64,000 bases of DNA from Conexibacter sp. DBS9H8 (GTDB taxonomy: Bacteria; Actinomycetota; Thermoleophilia; Solirubrobacterales; Solirubrobacteraceae): positions 868,001 through 932,000 of the forward strand of contig NZ_CP097128.1 in the NCBI RefSeq assembly GCF_023330685.1, written 5' to 3'. Every line of letters begins with the position of its first letter. The stretch's first letter is position 1. The position numbers and the translations under genes were made by a program. The notes under the pieces are model-generated. The model was not told the origin of the DNA and searched no databases. It was given only the letters and a program-made list of their open reading frames with translations. Shown in pieces: positions 41,714 through 51,069 of this stretch.

Positions 41714-42514
41714 TCAGGGGCCGCCGGGCCGGGTGAGCGCGCGGGCGCCGCACTCCGCCCCGATCCGGGCCGCCTCGGCGGGATCCCCGGTGACGGCGAG
41801 GCCGTAGGTGAACCCGGCGGCGAAGGCGTCGCCCGCCCCGTAGCTGTCGAGGACCGGGCCGGGTGGCGCCGTCGCCGACCAGGACCCCGAGCTCTGACCC
41901 GACCAGCGCCCACCGGCCGCCCCGTCGGTGCACACCGTCAGTGCCGCCCGGTCCCTCAGGTCCGCGGCCCACGCGACCTCCGCCGGGTCGGAGGCACTGA
42001 GGATGAGCGCGTCGATCGCGACGTCGACGTCGGCAAGGGTCTCGGCGATGCGCGGGGTGGCACACAGCACGGTGGCCGTCCGGGCGGCGTGCAGGGCCTC
42101 CCGGTCCGCGGCGGTGACGTAGACGCCGTCGGCCCGCTCGAGGCGGTCCCAGCTCAGCGGGTCGCCGCCGTGGGGGGCGAGACGCTCCCCGATCGTGATG
42201 ATCGACCGCTCACCGCCCGCCTCGAGCAGGGTGATCACCTGCCGGGTGGTGACCGGGCGACGGCTGAGGTGGGGGTGGACGCCGTGGCGCTCGAGTTCGT
42301 CGATTGCCCGCTCCCCGAGCGCGTCGGCGCCGACGGCGCTGAAGAAGTCGACGTCGGCGCCGAGCCGGGCGAGGGTGACCGCGGCGACGACCGCCCCGCC
42401 GCCGGCGTTCGCGCGGACCCGTTGGGCCGGGGTGATCTGTCCGCGGTCAGGCAGGTGGGCGACCCGGAGAAAGTCGACCCACTCGATGTGTCCGACGACC
42501 GCGATCGCTGCCAT
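41714..42514 (-). CDS. PfkB-family carbohydrate kinase
   Basis: A 266-residue ribokinase-type sugar kinase. The first PfkB signature is in RVRANAGGGAVVAAVTLARLG, and the second, with the catalytic base, is VLDSYGAGDAFAAGFTYG. I start at ATG 42514 with GGGGAG just before it; the open frame extends 79 codons further but there it lies antisense to the lipoprotein gene. Substrate unknown. Confidence 0.85.
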   Translation of the reverse strand: MAAIAVVGHIEWVDFLRVAHLPDRGQITPAQRVRANAGGGAVVAAVTLARLGADVDFFSAVGADALGERAIDELERHGVHPHLSRRPVTTRQVITLLEAGGERSIITIGERLAPHGGDPLSWDRLERADGVYVTAADREALHAARTATVLCATPRIAETLADVDVAIDALILSASDPAEVAWAADLRDRAALTVCTDGAAGGRWSGQSSGSWSATAPPGPVLDSYGAGDAFAAGFTYGLAVTGDPAEAARIGAECGARALTRPGGP

Positions 42515-42577
42515 CTCCCCGCCCAGACTGCCAGCTCGTCGCCCACCCCGCGCCGGTGAGGCCCTACGCTCCCGTCG

Positions 42578-43870
42578 ATGCGCCGTCGTGCCCGTGCCGT
42601 CGCCCGCCTCGGGCTGCTCGTCCTCCTGCTGACCGGTCTCAGTGGCTGTGCCGGCGCCGGTCCCGCCGACACCGTCACGGTCAACCTCGCCGCCCTCACC
42701 GACCGGGCCGTCCCGGCGAGCCCCTCGGCCAGCCGGCGGATCCTCGGACATCCGGGACGGTCCCTCGCCGGTACCGGCTCACGGGCCGGTACCGGCGCCG
42801 CGCGCGCTCCCCGACCCGCCGGGGCGCCGGCCGCGAGCGCGGTGACCCCGCTCGCCCCCGCCCAGAGCGCGCGCCTGAACGGGATCAGCGTCTGGGTGCC
42901 CTACTGGGACCTCTCGGCCTCCCTCGCCTCCGCGCTCGCCCACGCCGGCGAGATCGCCGTCGCCCACCCGTTCCTGCAGGAGATCACCCAGACCGCGACG
43001 GTCGTCGATCAGTCCGGGGGCCAGGCCGCCGCCGTTGACGCGCAGCTCGCCGCCGCGCACCTGCAGGTGATCCCGACGGTGACGGAGACGGCACGGATGG
43101 ACGCGTTCGCGGCGACGCTCAGCCATCCTCGGCGGGCCACGGCGCTGCTGGACGCCCTCGTCGGGATCGCCGCCGCGCCGCACGTCAACGGGATCGACCT
43201 CGACTTCGAGAACCTCGCCGTCGGGAACGGCAACCCGATCGCAGCCGCCCGGGTCGCCACCCTCTACCCCGTCTTCGTCGCGCGCCTGTGTGCCCGGCTG
43301 CACCGGATCGGGCGCAGCTGTGAGGTGACGGTGATGGCCAACAACAGCGCGATCCTCAGCGGGGCCGGTGGACTGGACCCGTCCGTCTATGACGACGCCG
43401 CCCTCGGCCGGGCCGCCGACCGCGTGCAGGTGATGGCCTACGACGACCACACCCCGGGCGGTCCGTCCGGGCCGATCGCGCCGTGGCCGTGGGTCCAATC
43501 GGTGCTCGCCTACACGCTCAGTGAGATCCCCGCCGACAAGGTGATCCTCGGCGTCCCCACCTACGGCTATGACTGGAGCGGCAGCTCCGGGAGCGCGAGC
43601 ACCGTCACCGCCGCCGGGGCGGAGGCGCTCGCCGCCGCGCAGCGGGTCCCGGTCCGCTGGGACAGTGCGGACGCGGAACCGTTCTTCGCCTACCTGACCG
43701 GGCCGCGGCGCCACCGCGTCCGCCACACCGTCTGGTTCGAGGACGGGACCGCCGTCGCCGACCGGGCGGTGCTCGCCGCCGATGACCACCTCGCCGGGAT
43801 CGCACTGTGGGCGGCCGGGGATGAGGACGCGGCCACCTGGAGCCTGCTCGCCCATCTGCGTCGGCCCTGA
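42578..43870 (+). CDS. GH18-like lipoprotein
   Basis: A 430-residue exported protein with a lipobox (LLTGLSGCAG). After an Ala/Pro-rich linker (to about residue 95) comes a TIM-barrel of the GH18 type: VWVPYWDL, then VNGIDLDFENL (the DxxDxDxE-like motif with the catalytic Glu), VQVMAYDDH and ILGVPTYGYDW. Similar domains occur in spore-cortex and cell-wall hydrolases such as YaaH. It is likely anchored on the outer face of the membrane and acts on wall glycan. Confidence 0.83.
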   Translation: MRRRARAVARLGLLVLLLTGLSGCAGAGPADTVTVNLAALTDRAVPASPSASRRILGHPGRSLAGTGSRAGTGAARAPRPAGAPAASAVTPLAPAQSARLNGISVWVPYWDLSASLASALAHAGEIAVAHPFLQEITQTATVVDQSGGQAAAVDAQLAAAHLQVIPTVTETARMDAFAATLSHPRRATALLDALVGIAAAPHVNGIDLDFENLAVGNGNPIAAARVATLYPVFVARLCARLHRIGRSCEVTVMANNSAILSGAGGLDPSVYDDAALGRAADRVQVMAYDDHTPGGPSGPIAPWPWVQSVLAYTLSEIPADKVILGVPTYGYDWSGSSGSASTVTAAGAEALAAAQRVPVRWDSADAEPFFAYLTGPRRHRVRHTVWFEDGTAVADRAVLAADDHLAGIALWAAGDEDAATWSLLAHLRRP

Positions 43871-43972
43871 CCCCCGGCCGGGTCTGAGCTAACGTCCCAG
43901 CCCGCCCGGCGCGCGGACCGCGGCCGGGGATGCGTCACGCGGGAGCGCCCGCCCGGGCAGGAGGAGATCGAG

Positions 43973-45139
43973 GTGCCAGAGAGGATCGTCATCGTCGGCG
44001 GCGGGTTGGCCGCCCATCGGGCCGCGCACACCGCGCGCCGTGAGGGGTTTGCCGGCGAGCTCGTGGTCATCTCCGATGAGGCGCGGGCACCCTATGACCG
44101 CCCGCCGCTCTCCAAGCAGCTGCTCGCCGGCGCCCTCGCGCCCGAGCAGGTCACCCTGCCCGGGCCGGAGATCGAATGCGACTGGCGTCTCGGGGTGGCG
44201 GCGACCGGTCTCGACCTCGCCGCCGGGGTGCTCTACGCCGGGGAAGAGGCGGTGCCCTACGACGGGCTGATCCTCGCGACCGGGCGGCGGGCGCGGCCAT
44301 GGCCGGCTCCGCTCGGCCTCAGCGGCTTTCACACCCTCCGCCGGCTCGAGGACAGCCTCGCCCTCGCCGAGGTCGCCCGGCCCGGAACGTCGGTCGTGAT
44401 CGTCGGCGGCGGGTTCATCGGCTGTGAGGTGGCGGCGACCCTGCGCGGCCTCGGGGTTGAGGCGGTGACGATCGTCGAGATCGCCCCGTATCTGATGCCC
44501 GTCGCCGGTCCCGAGGTCGGGGAGCGGGCGGTGCGCCTGCACCGCAACCACGGCGTGGACGTTCGTCTCGGTGCCTCCGTCGAGGGCTTCGACGGGGTGA
44601 ACGGGGCGGTCTGCGCGGTCCGGCTCGCCGACGGGGAGCGACTCGAGGCCGACGTCGTCCTGCTCGCCCTCGGCGCGATCCCGAACACCGAGTGGCTCGC
44701 CGGGTCGGGGCTGACCCTCGAGCGCGGCGCCGTCGTCGTTGACGAGCACTGCCTCGCCGTCGGGGCCCAGAACGTCGCCGCCGCCGGGGACATGGCCGCC
44801 TTCCCGCACCCCCACGCCGCCGGCCCCGTGTCGATCGAGCACTGGGCGACCGCCCGGGAGATGGGGGCGCTCGCCGCCCACAACCTCATGGTCGCGGCGG
44901 GGGAGCGGACCCCGTTCCGGGCCGTCCCGACCTTCTGGTCCGATCAGTACGACCACAAGATCAAGTCGGCCGGGCTGCTGACGGCCGCCGACGCCTTCAC
45001 CGTCGTCGAGGACGACCCCGACGGGCCCGGGCTCGTGATCGAGGCCCGGCGCGGTGAGGAGCTCGTCGGCGCGATCGGGTTCAACCGGCCGCGGGCGCTG
45101 ATCGACTATCAGCGCACGCTCGCGGAAGCGCTCGCCTGA
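43973..45139 (+). CDS. FAD-dependent NAD(P)H oxidoreductase, ferredoxin-reductase type
   Basis: A 388-residue flavoprotein of the same family as the one at 1855-3099. FAD motif ERIVIVGGGLAAHRAAHTA, PYDRPPLSKQLL, NAD motif VVIVGGGFIGCEVAATL and second FAD motif VAAAGDMAAFP. The start is GTG with a strong AGGAGGAG before it. It probably passes electrons from NAD(P)H to a ferredoxin; no ferredoxin or oxygenase is adjacent. Confidence 0.87.
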   Translation: MPERIVIVGGGLAAHRAAHTARREGFAGELVVISDEARAPYDRPPLSKQLLAGALAPEQVTLPGPEIECDWRLGVAATGLDLAAGVLYAGEEAVPYDGLILATGRRARPWPAPLGLSGFHTLRRLEDSLALAEVARPGTSVVIVGGGFIGCEVAATLRGLGVEAVTIVEIAPYLMPVAGPEVGERAVRLHRNHGVDVRLGASVEGFDGVNGAVCAVRLADGERLEADVVLLALGAIPNTEWLAGSGLTLERGAVVVDEHCLAVGAQNVAAAGDMAAFPHPHAAGPVSIEHWATAREMGALAAHNLMVAAGERTPFRAVPTFWSDQYDHKIKSAGLLTAADAFTVVEDDPDGPGLVIEARRGEELVGAIGFNRPRALIDYQRTLAEALA

Positions 45140-45237
45140 GGCCGCGGCGGCCGCCGCCCGCGAGGCATCCGCGCGGGCCCGGGATGCGTATGAGAAGCTG
45201 ACGGTGAGAGCGGGGCCGGATGCGGTGAGGAGAGAGG

Positions 45238-46464
45238 ATGCGGGACGCGGTGGACGAGCAGACGGTGGACGGGGCCCATGCCCAGCCGGGCTGGGTGCGG
45301 CTGCTGGAGGCGCTGATCGCCGACGCGGACGCCCTCGGCGCCCAGATCCTCGCGCGGATCCTCCGCGACCTGCCGGCCTTCAGCGTCGTTGACGCCGAGC
45401 GCATGGAACAGGACGTCGCCCTCTCAATCGGGACGACCCTGCGCTCGGCCCAGGCGGGCAGCCGGTCCGCGACGGTCGCCGAGGTCGCCGCGCTCCAGGA
45501 GGTCGGGCGCTCGAGCGTCGCCCTCGGGATCGACCTCGAGACGATGCTGCGGGCCTGGCGTCTCGGGGTCGAGGTGACGATCACCGCCGCCCACGCGCGC
45601 AGCGCTGAGCTCGGCGCCGGCAGGGACGACCTGTTCGACTTCTTCAGCGCCATCCTCACCTGGTCGGACCTGGCGATGGTCGAGGTGAGCAAGGGGCACC
45701 GGGCCGCCGAGCTCGCCCAGGCCCGCGCGGATGAGGGGAGGCGGGGGGCGTTCATCCGGGCCCTCCTCGACGGGTCGCTGTCGGTGGCCGAGGTGCGCGC
45801 GCTCGCCGGCGGCCGCGGGAGCGACGGCGCGCACGCCTACCGTGCCATCCACGCGAGCGTCCCCGCGGAGGCGGAGATCCACGCCTGTGCCGAACGGCTC
45901 GGGCTCGGCGCCGGGGATGATCCGCACGTGGCGATGCTCGCGATCCTGGACGGGCACCTCGTCGGCTTCGCCACCCGCGTCCCGCGGGTCCCGGCCGGGG
46001 AGCTGTGTGCGGTCGGGCCGGCCGGACCGCTCGAGCGGCTCAGTGACTCAGCCCGGCTCGCGCGCCGCGCGTTCACCGCCGCTCGCGGGTTCGGGCTCAG
46101 CGGCCTCGTCAGCCTCGACAGCCTCGGCCTGCGGGCCGCCGTCGCCGGTGACCGTGATGTCGGCGACACGCTCACCCGCCGCTACCTCGCTCCCCTCGAG
46201 CAGGCGGGTGCCGGCCTGGACCTGCTGCGCACCCTCGATGCGTTCCTCTCCGCCGGCCAGCGCGTCGAGGCGGCCGCCCGGGCGCTCGTCATCCACCCCA
46301 ACACGCTCCGCTACCGCCTCGCCCGGTTCGAGGAGCTCACCGGGCGGAGCTTTCGTGAGCCGGAGACCGCGTTCGAGCTGTGGTGGGCGCTGGAGCGCCA
46401 CCGGCTGGCGGAACACACAGGCACAGACCGCCGTCCGGGGGCAGAGGAGAAGGAATCTTGGTGA
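45238..46464 (+). CDS. CdaR/PucR-type transcriptional regulator
   Basis: A 408-residue regulator. The N-terminal half is a helical sensory region (RsbRD/CdaR-like), and the C-terminus carries the helix-turn-helix VEAAARALVIHPNTLRYRLA followed by RFEELTGRSF. It stands 240 bases before the mce operon on the same strand and could regulate it, though an own-gene role is just as possible. A GCATCC-N11-GGATGC dyad lies upstream at 45165-45187. Confidence 0.82.
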   Translation: MRDAVDEQTVDGAHAQPGWVRLLEALIADADALGAQILARILRDLPAFSVVDAERMEQDVALSIGTTLRSAQAGSRSATVAEVAALQEVGRSSVALGIDLETMLRAWRLGVEVTITAAHARSAELGAGRDDLFDFFSAILTWSDLAMVEVSKGHRAAELAQARADEGRRGAFIRALLDGSLSVAEVRALAGGRGSDGAHAYRAIHASVPAEAEIHACAERLGLGAGDDPHVAMLAILDGHLVGFATRVPRVPAGELCAVGPAGPLERLSDSARLARRAFTAARGFGLSGLVSLDSLGLRAAVAGDRDVGDTLTRRYLAPLEQAGAGLDLLRTLDAFLSAGQRVEAAARALVIHPNTLRYRLARFEELTGRSFREPETAFELWWALERHRLAEHTGTDRRPGAEEKESW

Positions 46465-46628
46465 AAGATCCAAAGTCGGCCACTGAAGATTGGCCGGTTC
46501 TCCGTTGCCAAGTGATGCGCGACACGCAACAATGGCGACCCGCCCGGGAGAGGGGCGGCAGGGAAGGATGGTCCGGTGCGTTGCGACCGGCGCCAGGGAC
46601 TGGCGCGTCGGAACGGTACGGATCCCCT

Positions 46629-46658
46629 TTGACAGAAACTTCAGACGCCGGGTACGGT
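46629..46658 (+). promoter_or_regulatory. Promoter of the mce operon
   Basis: TTGACA (46629-46634), an 18-base spacer and TACGGT (46653-46658), about 50 bases before the first yrbE start. GGGAGAG then serves as Shine-Dalgarno. TTGACA is a perfect -35; the -10 is the same TACGGT seen before the RHH/MazF operon. The rest of 46465-46707 shows nothing else clear. Confidence 0.6.
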
Positions 46659-46707
46659 GTCTGGGCGGTCTCGGACCGGGGCCGAACGCCAAGGGAGAGT
46701 TGAGACA

Positions 46708-47532
46708 GTGAGCTTCACCACCCGCGCACGGGGGGTCGCGATTCCAGGGATGGCAAAGGTGGAGAGCGGCCTGCTCGAAGCCGGCGGAATGGTCATGCTC
46801 GGAATCCAGGCGGCTCGCGAGCTCACCCGCGGGCCCTACAAATGGTTCGGCGAGTTCATCGAGGAGTCGACGCTCATCCTCGTCCGCTGCAGCCTCCCGC
46901 TGATCCTCGCCGTGTTCGCCTTCGGCTTCGGGACGATCGGGGTGGAGGCGGGCGGAACCTTCCAGGCCCTCGGCGCCGCCGATCGCGCCGGTGGCGTGTT
47001 CGTCACCGCCGCCGTCCGCGAGGTCGCCACGTGGGCGACCGCGATGGTCGTCGCCGGCGTCGGCGGCACGGCGATCTGCGCCGACCTCGGCGCGCGCAAG
47101 ATCCGCGAGGAGATCGACGCGATGCGGGTTCTCGGAATCAACCCGATCAAGCAGCTCGTGCTGCCGCGGATGATCGCCCTGACGATCATGACCCCGCTGC
47201 TCAACCTCGTCGCCATCCTCTTCATCACCCTGTCCGGCATCCTCGTGATGAAGCTGCTCTTCAACGAGCCGTCGGCGTCCTTCGAGGCGACGTTCTCGGC
47301 CAACTTCATCCCGATCGAACTGTTCGCGAGCGTGTTCAAGACGGTCATCTTCGGCGCGATCATCGCCGCCGTCTGCTGTTACAAGGGCCTCAACGCCGAA
47401 GGTGGGGCCCAAGGGGTCGGACGAGCGGTGAACCAGGCGGTCGTGATCTCCTTCGCGGCCCTGTGGATCTTCAACTACGCCTACACCTCCGTGCTGCTCG
47501 CCCAGTTCCCGAACCTCGGGGGGCTCAGATAG
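46708..47532 (+). CDS. yrbEA: YrbE/MlaE-type permease, first of the mce operon
   Basis: A 274-residue membrane protein of the MlaE family with five or six membrane segments. The family loop is GTAICADLGARKIREEIDAM, and the last segment is ALWIFNYAYTSVLLA. It forms the membrane part of the Mce lipid importer with YrbEB. I start at GTG 46708 with AAGGGAGAG upstream; an ATG at 46750 is an alternative. The next gene begins directly after the stop. Confidence 0.9.
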   Translation: MSFTTRARGVAIPGMAKVESGLLEAGGMVMLGIQAARELTRGPYKWFGEFIEESTLILVRCSLPLILAVFAFGFGTIGVEAGGTFQALGAADRAGGVFVTAAVREVATWATAMVVAGVGGTAICADLGARKIREEIDAMRVLGINPIKQLVLPRMIALTIMTPLLNLVAILFITLSGILVMKLLFNEPSASFEATFSANFIPIELFASVFKTVIFGAIIAAVCCYKGLNAEGGAQGVGRAVNQAVVISFAALWIFNYAYTSVLLAQFPNLGGLR

Positions 47533-48315
47533 ATGTCGGCGCTGCGCAGCGGCACGGAGGAGGTCGGGCGGCTCACGAGCCATTCGATCCGATCGATCAA
47601 GGAGCTCATCCCGACCCTCCGGTACGCGGCGGAGATCCTCCGTCAGGCCGGCATCCTCCTCACCGGTTCCGCGCTCATCCTCGTCGGGATGGAAGTCGTC
47701 ATCGGCGGGGAGTGCGGGCTCTTCACCGCGTACCTGAGCAAGTCCTTCGGGGCCAGCGGCGCGGTCGGACTGTTCAGTCTCGTCTGTGACGAGCGGGAGA
47801 TGTTCCCGTACATGTTCGGGTACATCCTCGCCGCGAAGGTCGGCTGCGGACTCGTTGCGGAGATCGGTTCGATGCGGATCGCCGAGGAGATCGACGCGAT
47901 GGAGGTGATGGGGATTCCGGCGATCCGGTACATCGTCGGCACCCGCGTCTTCGCCGCGATCATCGTGTTGCCGATCGCCTACCTGATGTGTCTCGCGGCC
48001 GGGACCTTCGGCAGCTACTTCGTGATCGTCGTCCAGATCGGCAACGTCTCGAGCGCCGGTTGGGCCTCCGGTGCCTTCGGTCCCGCGCACACGATCGGGC
48101 TCGACTTCGAATCGCTGATCAAGGCGATGGCGATCGGGATCACGATCATCCTCGTCGGCACCTACTACGGCTACACCGCCTCCGGGGGGCCGGTCGGCGT
48201 CGGCAAGGCGACGGCGCGATCGATGATGGTCAACCTCGTGATGATCCACTTCATCGGCGGGTCGCTGTCACTCCTGTTCTGGGGCACGAACGTGAAGCTT
48301 CCGATCGGTGGCTGA
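47533..48315 (+). CDS. yrbEB: YrbE/MlaE-type permease, second of the mce operon
   Basis: A 260-residue MlaE-family permease with several membrane segments. The loop VAEIGSMRIAEEIDAMEVMG is the family hallmark. It starts on the base after the previous stop, so the two permeases are tightly coupled. No Mce ATPase (MceG/MkI type) is encoded in the window, as is usual where it lies elsewhere. Confidence 0.92.
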   Translation: MSALRSGTEEVGRLTSHSIRSIKELIPTLRYAAEILRQAGILLTGSALILVGMEVVIGGECGLFTAYLSKSFGASGAVGLFSLVCDEREMFPYMFGYILAAKVGCGLVAEIGSMRIAEEIDAMEVMGIPAIRYIVGTRVFAAIIVLPIAYLMCLAAGTFGSYFVIVVQIGNVSSAGWASGAFGPAHTIGLDFESLIKAMAIGITIILVGTYYGYTASGGPVGVGKATARSMMVNLVMIHFIGGSLSLLFWGTNVKLPIGG

Positions 48316-48316
48316 G

Positions 48317-49633
48317 ATGCGTGGACGCCGTCTCGCCGCCATCCTCGCGCTCGCCGCCGCGATCGTGGTCGTCGTCGTCCTGTTCGCCACCCAGAGCGGG
48401 CCGGCGGCCCCGACCCACACGCTGTATGCGAACTTCGAGAGCGCGACCAACCTCGTCAGCGGGGCCAACGTCACCGCCGGCGGCCAGACGGTCGGCCACG
48501 TCGGCACGGTCAAGCTCGCCCACAACCTCGCCTCCGTGCAGCTCGACATCACCGACAACAGTGTCTGGCCGCTCCCGAAGGGCACGAACGCGGAGATCCG
48601 CTGGGGCGGCACGATCAGCTACTCCAACCGTTACGTCGAGCTGCTTCCCGGACCTCGCGGAGACCCTGCGCTCGCCAACGGCGCCCAGCTGCCGACCCAG
48701 AACACGATCACGCCCGTCGAGTTCGACCAGCTCTTCAACATCTTCACCGCTCCGGCGCGGCGTTCCCTCGGCGCGTTCGTCGACACCGGTGCGAGCACCT
48801 ACGGCGGGGAGGCGGGCAACCTGCACCGCGGGATCGACGCGAGCCCGCCGGCGATCACCTCGGTGTCCAACGTCCTCCAGCAGCTCGGCGAGGACCCCGC
48901 GGCGCTGGAGACGCTCATCTCCGCCGGGGCGACAACCGCCGGCGCCCTCCAGGCCCAGCAGCCGCAGCTCGTGCACCTCGTCGCCGGCGCCGCCAACACG
49001 TTCGCCACGATCGCCGCGAATGCGCGAGCGACCCAGGCGACCCTGAGCCGGCTCGCCCCGGCCCTCAACGGCGCCCGGACGGCGCTTGACCGGCTCAACC
49101 CGGCGCTCACCACGCTGAACACCGTCGTCAACGTCGTCCGCCCCGGCGCCATCGCCCTCCAGGCTCTCGCCGGACCACTCCACGGCGCCCTCACCAAGCT
49201 CACCACCGTCGCCCCGGAGCTCGACCGGACGCTCGCCACCGTGCAGACGGGGGCGCCGCGCATCACCGGGCTGCTCAACGCCTCCCGGCCGGTGCTCGTC
49301 AGCTCCAGCTCGGCGCTGGCGACCTTCGAGCCGATGGCCGCCTGCCTGCTCCCCTACGGTCCCGAGATCAGCGGTTTCATCGAGAACTGGGACTCCTTCC
49401 TTTCCGGCTATGACTCCGCCGGCCACTATGCCCGCACCCTCGTGCAGAGCTTCCCTGCCACCAGCCCCTCGACGGAAACCCCCGCGCAGCTGGTTGCCGG
49501 CAACCCCGGTCTCGGGTACGCGCTGATCCGCCCGCCCGGATTCAACGCCGGTCTCAACCAGGCGTGGTTCCGGCCCCAGTGCGGCGACAACGTGCAGGGC
49601 ATCACCGCCGCCGACGATCCGGAGGCACCGTGA
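48317..49633 (+). CDS. mceA: MCE-family lipid-transport protein, first of six
   Basis: About 438 residues: one N-terminal membrane segment (LAAILALAAAIVVVVVLFAT), the MCE beta domain (LYANFESATNLVSGANVTAG) and a long helical tail of Ala/Leu/Thr-rich segments ending with GFIENWDSFLSGYDSAGHY. Together the six proteins should form the periplasmic or wall-spanning tube. ATG 48317 is chosen; GTG 48308 would overlap the permease gene. The next gene overlaps by GTGA. Confidence 0.9.
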   Translation: MRGRRLAAILALAAAIVVVVVLFATQSGPAAPTHTLYANFESATNLVSGANVTAGGQTVGHVGTVKLAHNLASVQLDITDNSVWPLPKGTNAEIRWGGTISYSNRYVELLPGPRGDPALANGAQLPTQNTITPVEFDQLFNIFTAPARRSLGAFVDTGASTYGGEAGNLHRGIDASPPAITSVSNVLQQLGEDPAALETLISAGATTAGALQAQQPQLVHLVAGAANTFATIAANARATQATLSRLAPALNGARTALDRLNPALTTLNTVVNVVRPGAIALQALAGPLHGALTKLTTVAPELDRTLATVQTGAPRITGLLNASRPVLVSSSSALATFEPMAACLLPYGPEISGFIENWDSFLSGYDSAGHYARTLVQSFPATSPSTETPAQLVAGNPGLGYALIRPPGFNAGLNQAWFRPQCGDNVQGITAADDPEAP

Positions 49634-51069
49634 ACGTCCGCATCCTCGCCCCCGTCGCCGGTCTCGTGGTGCTGATCGTGGCCGTGCTCCTGCTGCTCGG
49701 CTCCGGTCCCGCCCCCTACCGCGTGTACGCCACCCTCGCGGACGCCGACGGGCTGCTCAGCGGCTCCCGTGTCGAGATCGGCGGCGTGTCTGTGGGGACG
49801 GTGCAGTCCCTGGCGATCACCCGCCAGGACCACGCGCGGGTCATCTTCACCGTCGCGAGGGCCGACGCTCCACTCGGGCGGAACGCGAGCCTCGTCGTCC
49901 GTCCCGCCGACCTTCTCGGCGAGAAGTACATCGACCTCAGCACCGGCAACCGGACCGACCCCGCGCCGTCGGGATTCTCGATCCCGCTCGCCCGGACCCA
50001 GGAGGCGACCGACTACGACCAGTTCGTCAACATGTTCGCCCCGACCGTGCGGGACCGGCTGGCGATCCTCATCCACGAAACCGGGGTCGCCCTGTTCGGC
50101 CGCGGCGCCGACGTCGCCGCACTTCTGTCGGCGCTGCCCCCGTCGCTCAGTGACGCCCGCCAGATGATCAACCAGGTCGACTCCTCCAACGCGCAGCTGC
50201 GCGGATTCATCGACCACTCCAGCGCGGTGATGGCGACCCTCGCCGCCGACCAGACCGCCCTGGGCCGGTTCGTCGCCACCGGCGCGCAGGCGATGACCGC
50301 CAGCACGGCCAACCCGGCCGGAGTCGCCCAGAGCATCGCCGAGACGCCCGGGCTGCTCACCCAGCTCGACACCACCCTCGGTCGGCTCACCGCCGCGGGA
50401 CAGCAGCTGCGGCCCGCCGCGCGCGGGCTCATCCACACCGCCCCGGCGCTCACCGCCACCCTGCACGCCCTCCCCGCGTTCACCGCCGCTGCCCTCCCAT
50501 CCCTCGCCGAGACCCGGGCGATCGCCCCCCAGCTCACCGGCCTCGGCCGCCAGGTCGCGCCCGTGATCGCACGGCTGAAGCCGACCACCCAGGAGCTCGC
50601 GAGCTTCGCCACCGCCAACGCGTCGAACCTGCAGACGCTCAACGGCAGCATCGGCAACCTGCTCGGCACCGTGCAGAACTGGTCGCGGGCGATCCAGGAG
50701 GTGGACAGCGTCGGGCATCAGTTCCGCCTCTCCGTGGACTTCACCCCGACGGAGATCAAGGAGCTTCTGCCGATCATCAGCGGCTTGCCGATCCCGGCCA
50801 GGCGCCACCGGACGACCGGCCGAACCCGTGCCCTCGGCCGGGTCGCCAACCCGGTGACCCGGCCGGTGCGCTCGCTGCCGTCCCCCGCCGGCTCGCTGCT
50901 GCACTCGGTCTCCGGCGGGCTGGCGAGCACGCTGTCGACGATCGCCTCCGGCCTCTCCAGCGTCACCGGATCTGGGCACACGGCCGCCTCGGCACCGTCG
51001 GCGAGCTCGACCACGACCTCATCCCAGGCCCCAGGACTGCTCTCCTACCTGCTGGGAGGCGGACGGTGA
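49630..51069 (+). CDS. mceB: MCE-family lipid-transport protein, second of six
   Basis: 479 residues: N-terminal membrane segment (ILAPVAGLVVLIVAVLLLLG), MCE domain (ATLADADGLLSGSRVEIGG with VRPADLLGEKYIDL), helical tail, and a C-terminal Ser/Thr/Ala-rich stretch of about 90 residues. Starts at GTG overlapping the previous stop and ends overlapping the next (GTGA). Confidence 0.9.
   Translation: MNVRILAPVAGLVVLIVAVLLLLGSGPAPYRVYATLADADGLLSGSRVEIGGVSVGTVQSLAITRQDHARVIFTVARADAPLGRNASLVVRPADLLGEKYIDLSTGNRTDPAPSGFSIPLARTQEATDYDQFVNMFAPTVRDRLAILIHETGVALFGRGADVAALLSALPPSLSDARQMINQVDSSNAQLRGFIDHSSAVMATLAADQTALGRFVATGAQAMTASTANPAGVAQSIAETPGLLTQLDTTLGRLTAAGQQLRPAARGLIHTAPALTATLHALPAFTAAALPSLAETRAIAPQLTGLGRQVAPVIARLKPTTQELASFATANASNLQTLNGSIGNLLGTVQNWSRAIQEVDSVGHQFRLSVDFTPTEIKELLPIISGLPIPARRHRTTGRTRALGRVANPVTRPVRSLPSPAGSLLHSVSGGLASTLSTIASGLSSVTGSGHTAASAPSASSTTTSSQAPGLLSYLLGGGR

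Noticed and set aside
46048..48249. 733-codon minus-strand frame opposite the yrbE genes
   Set aside because: Very acidic shadow frame crossing two MlaE permease genes, the mce promoter and the end of the CdaR-like gene.
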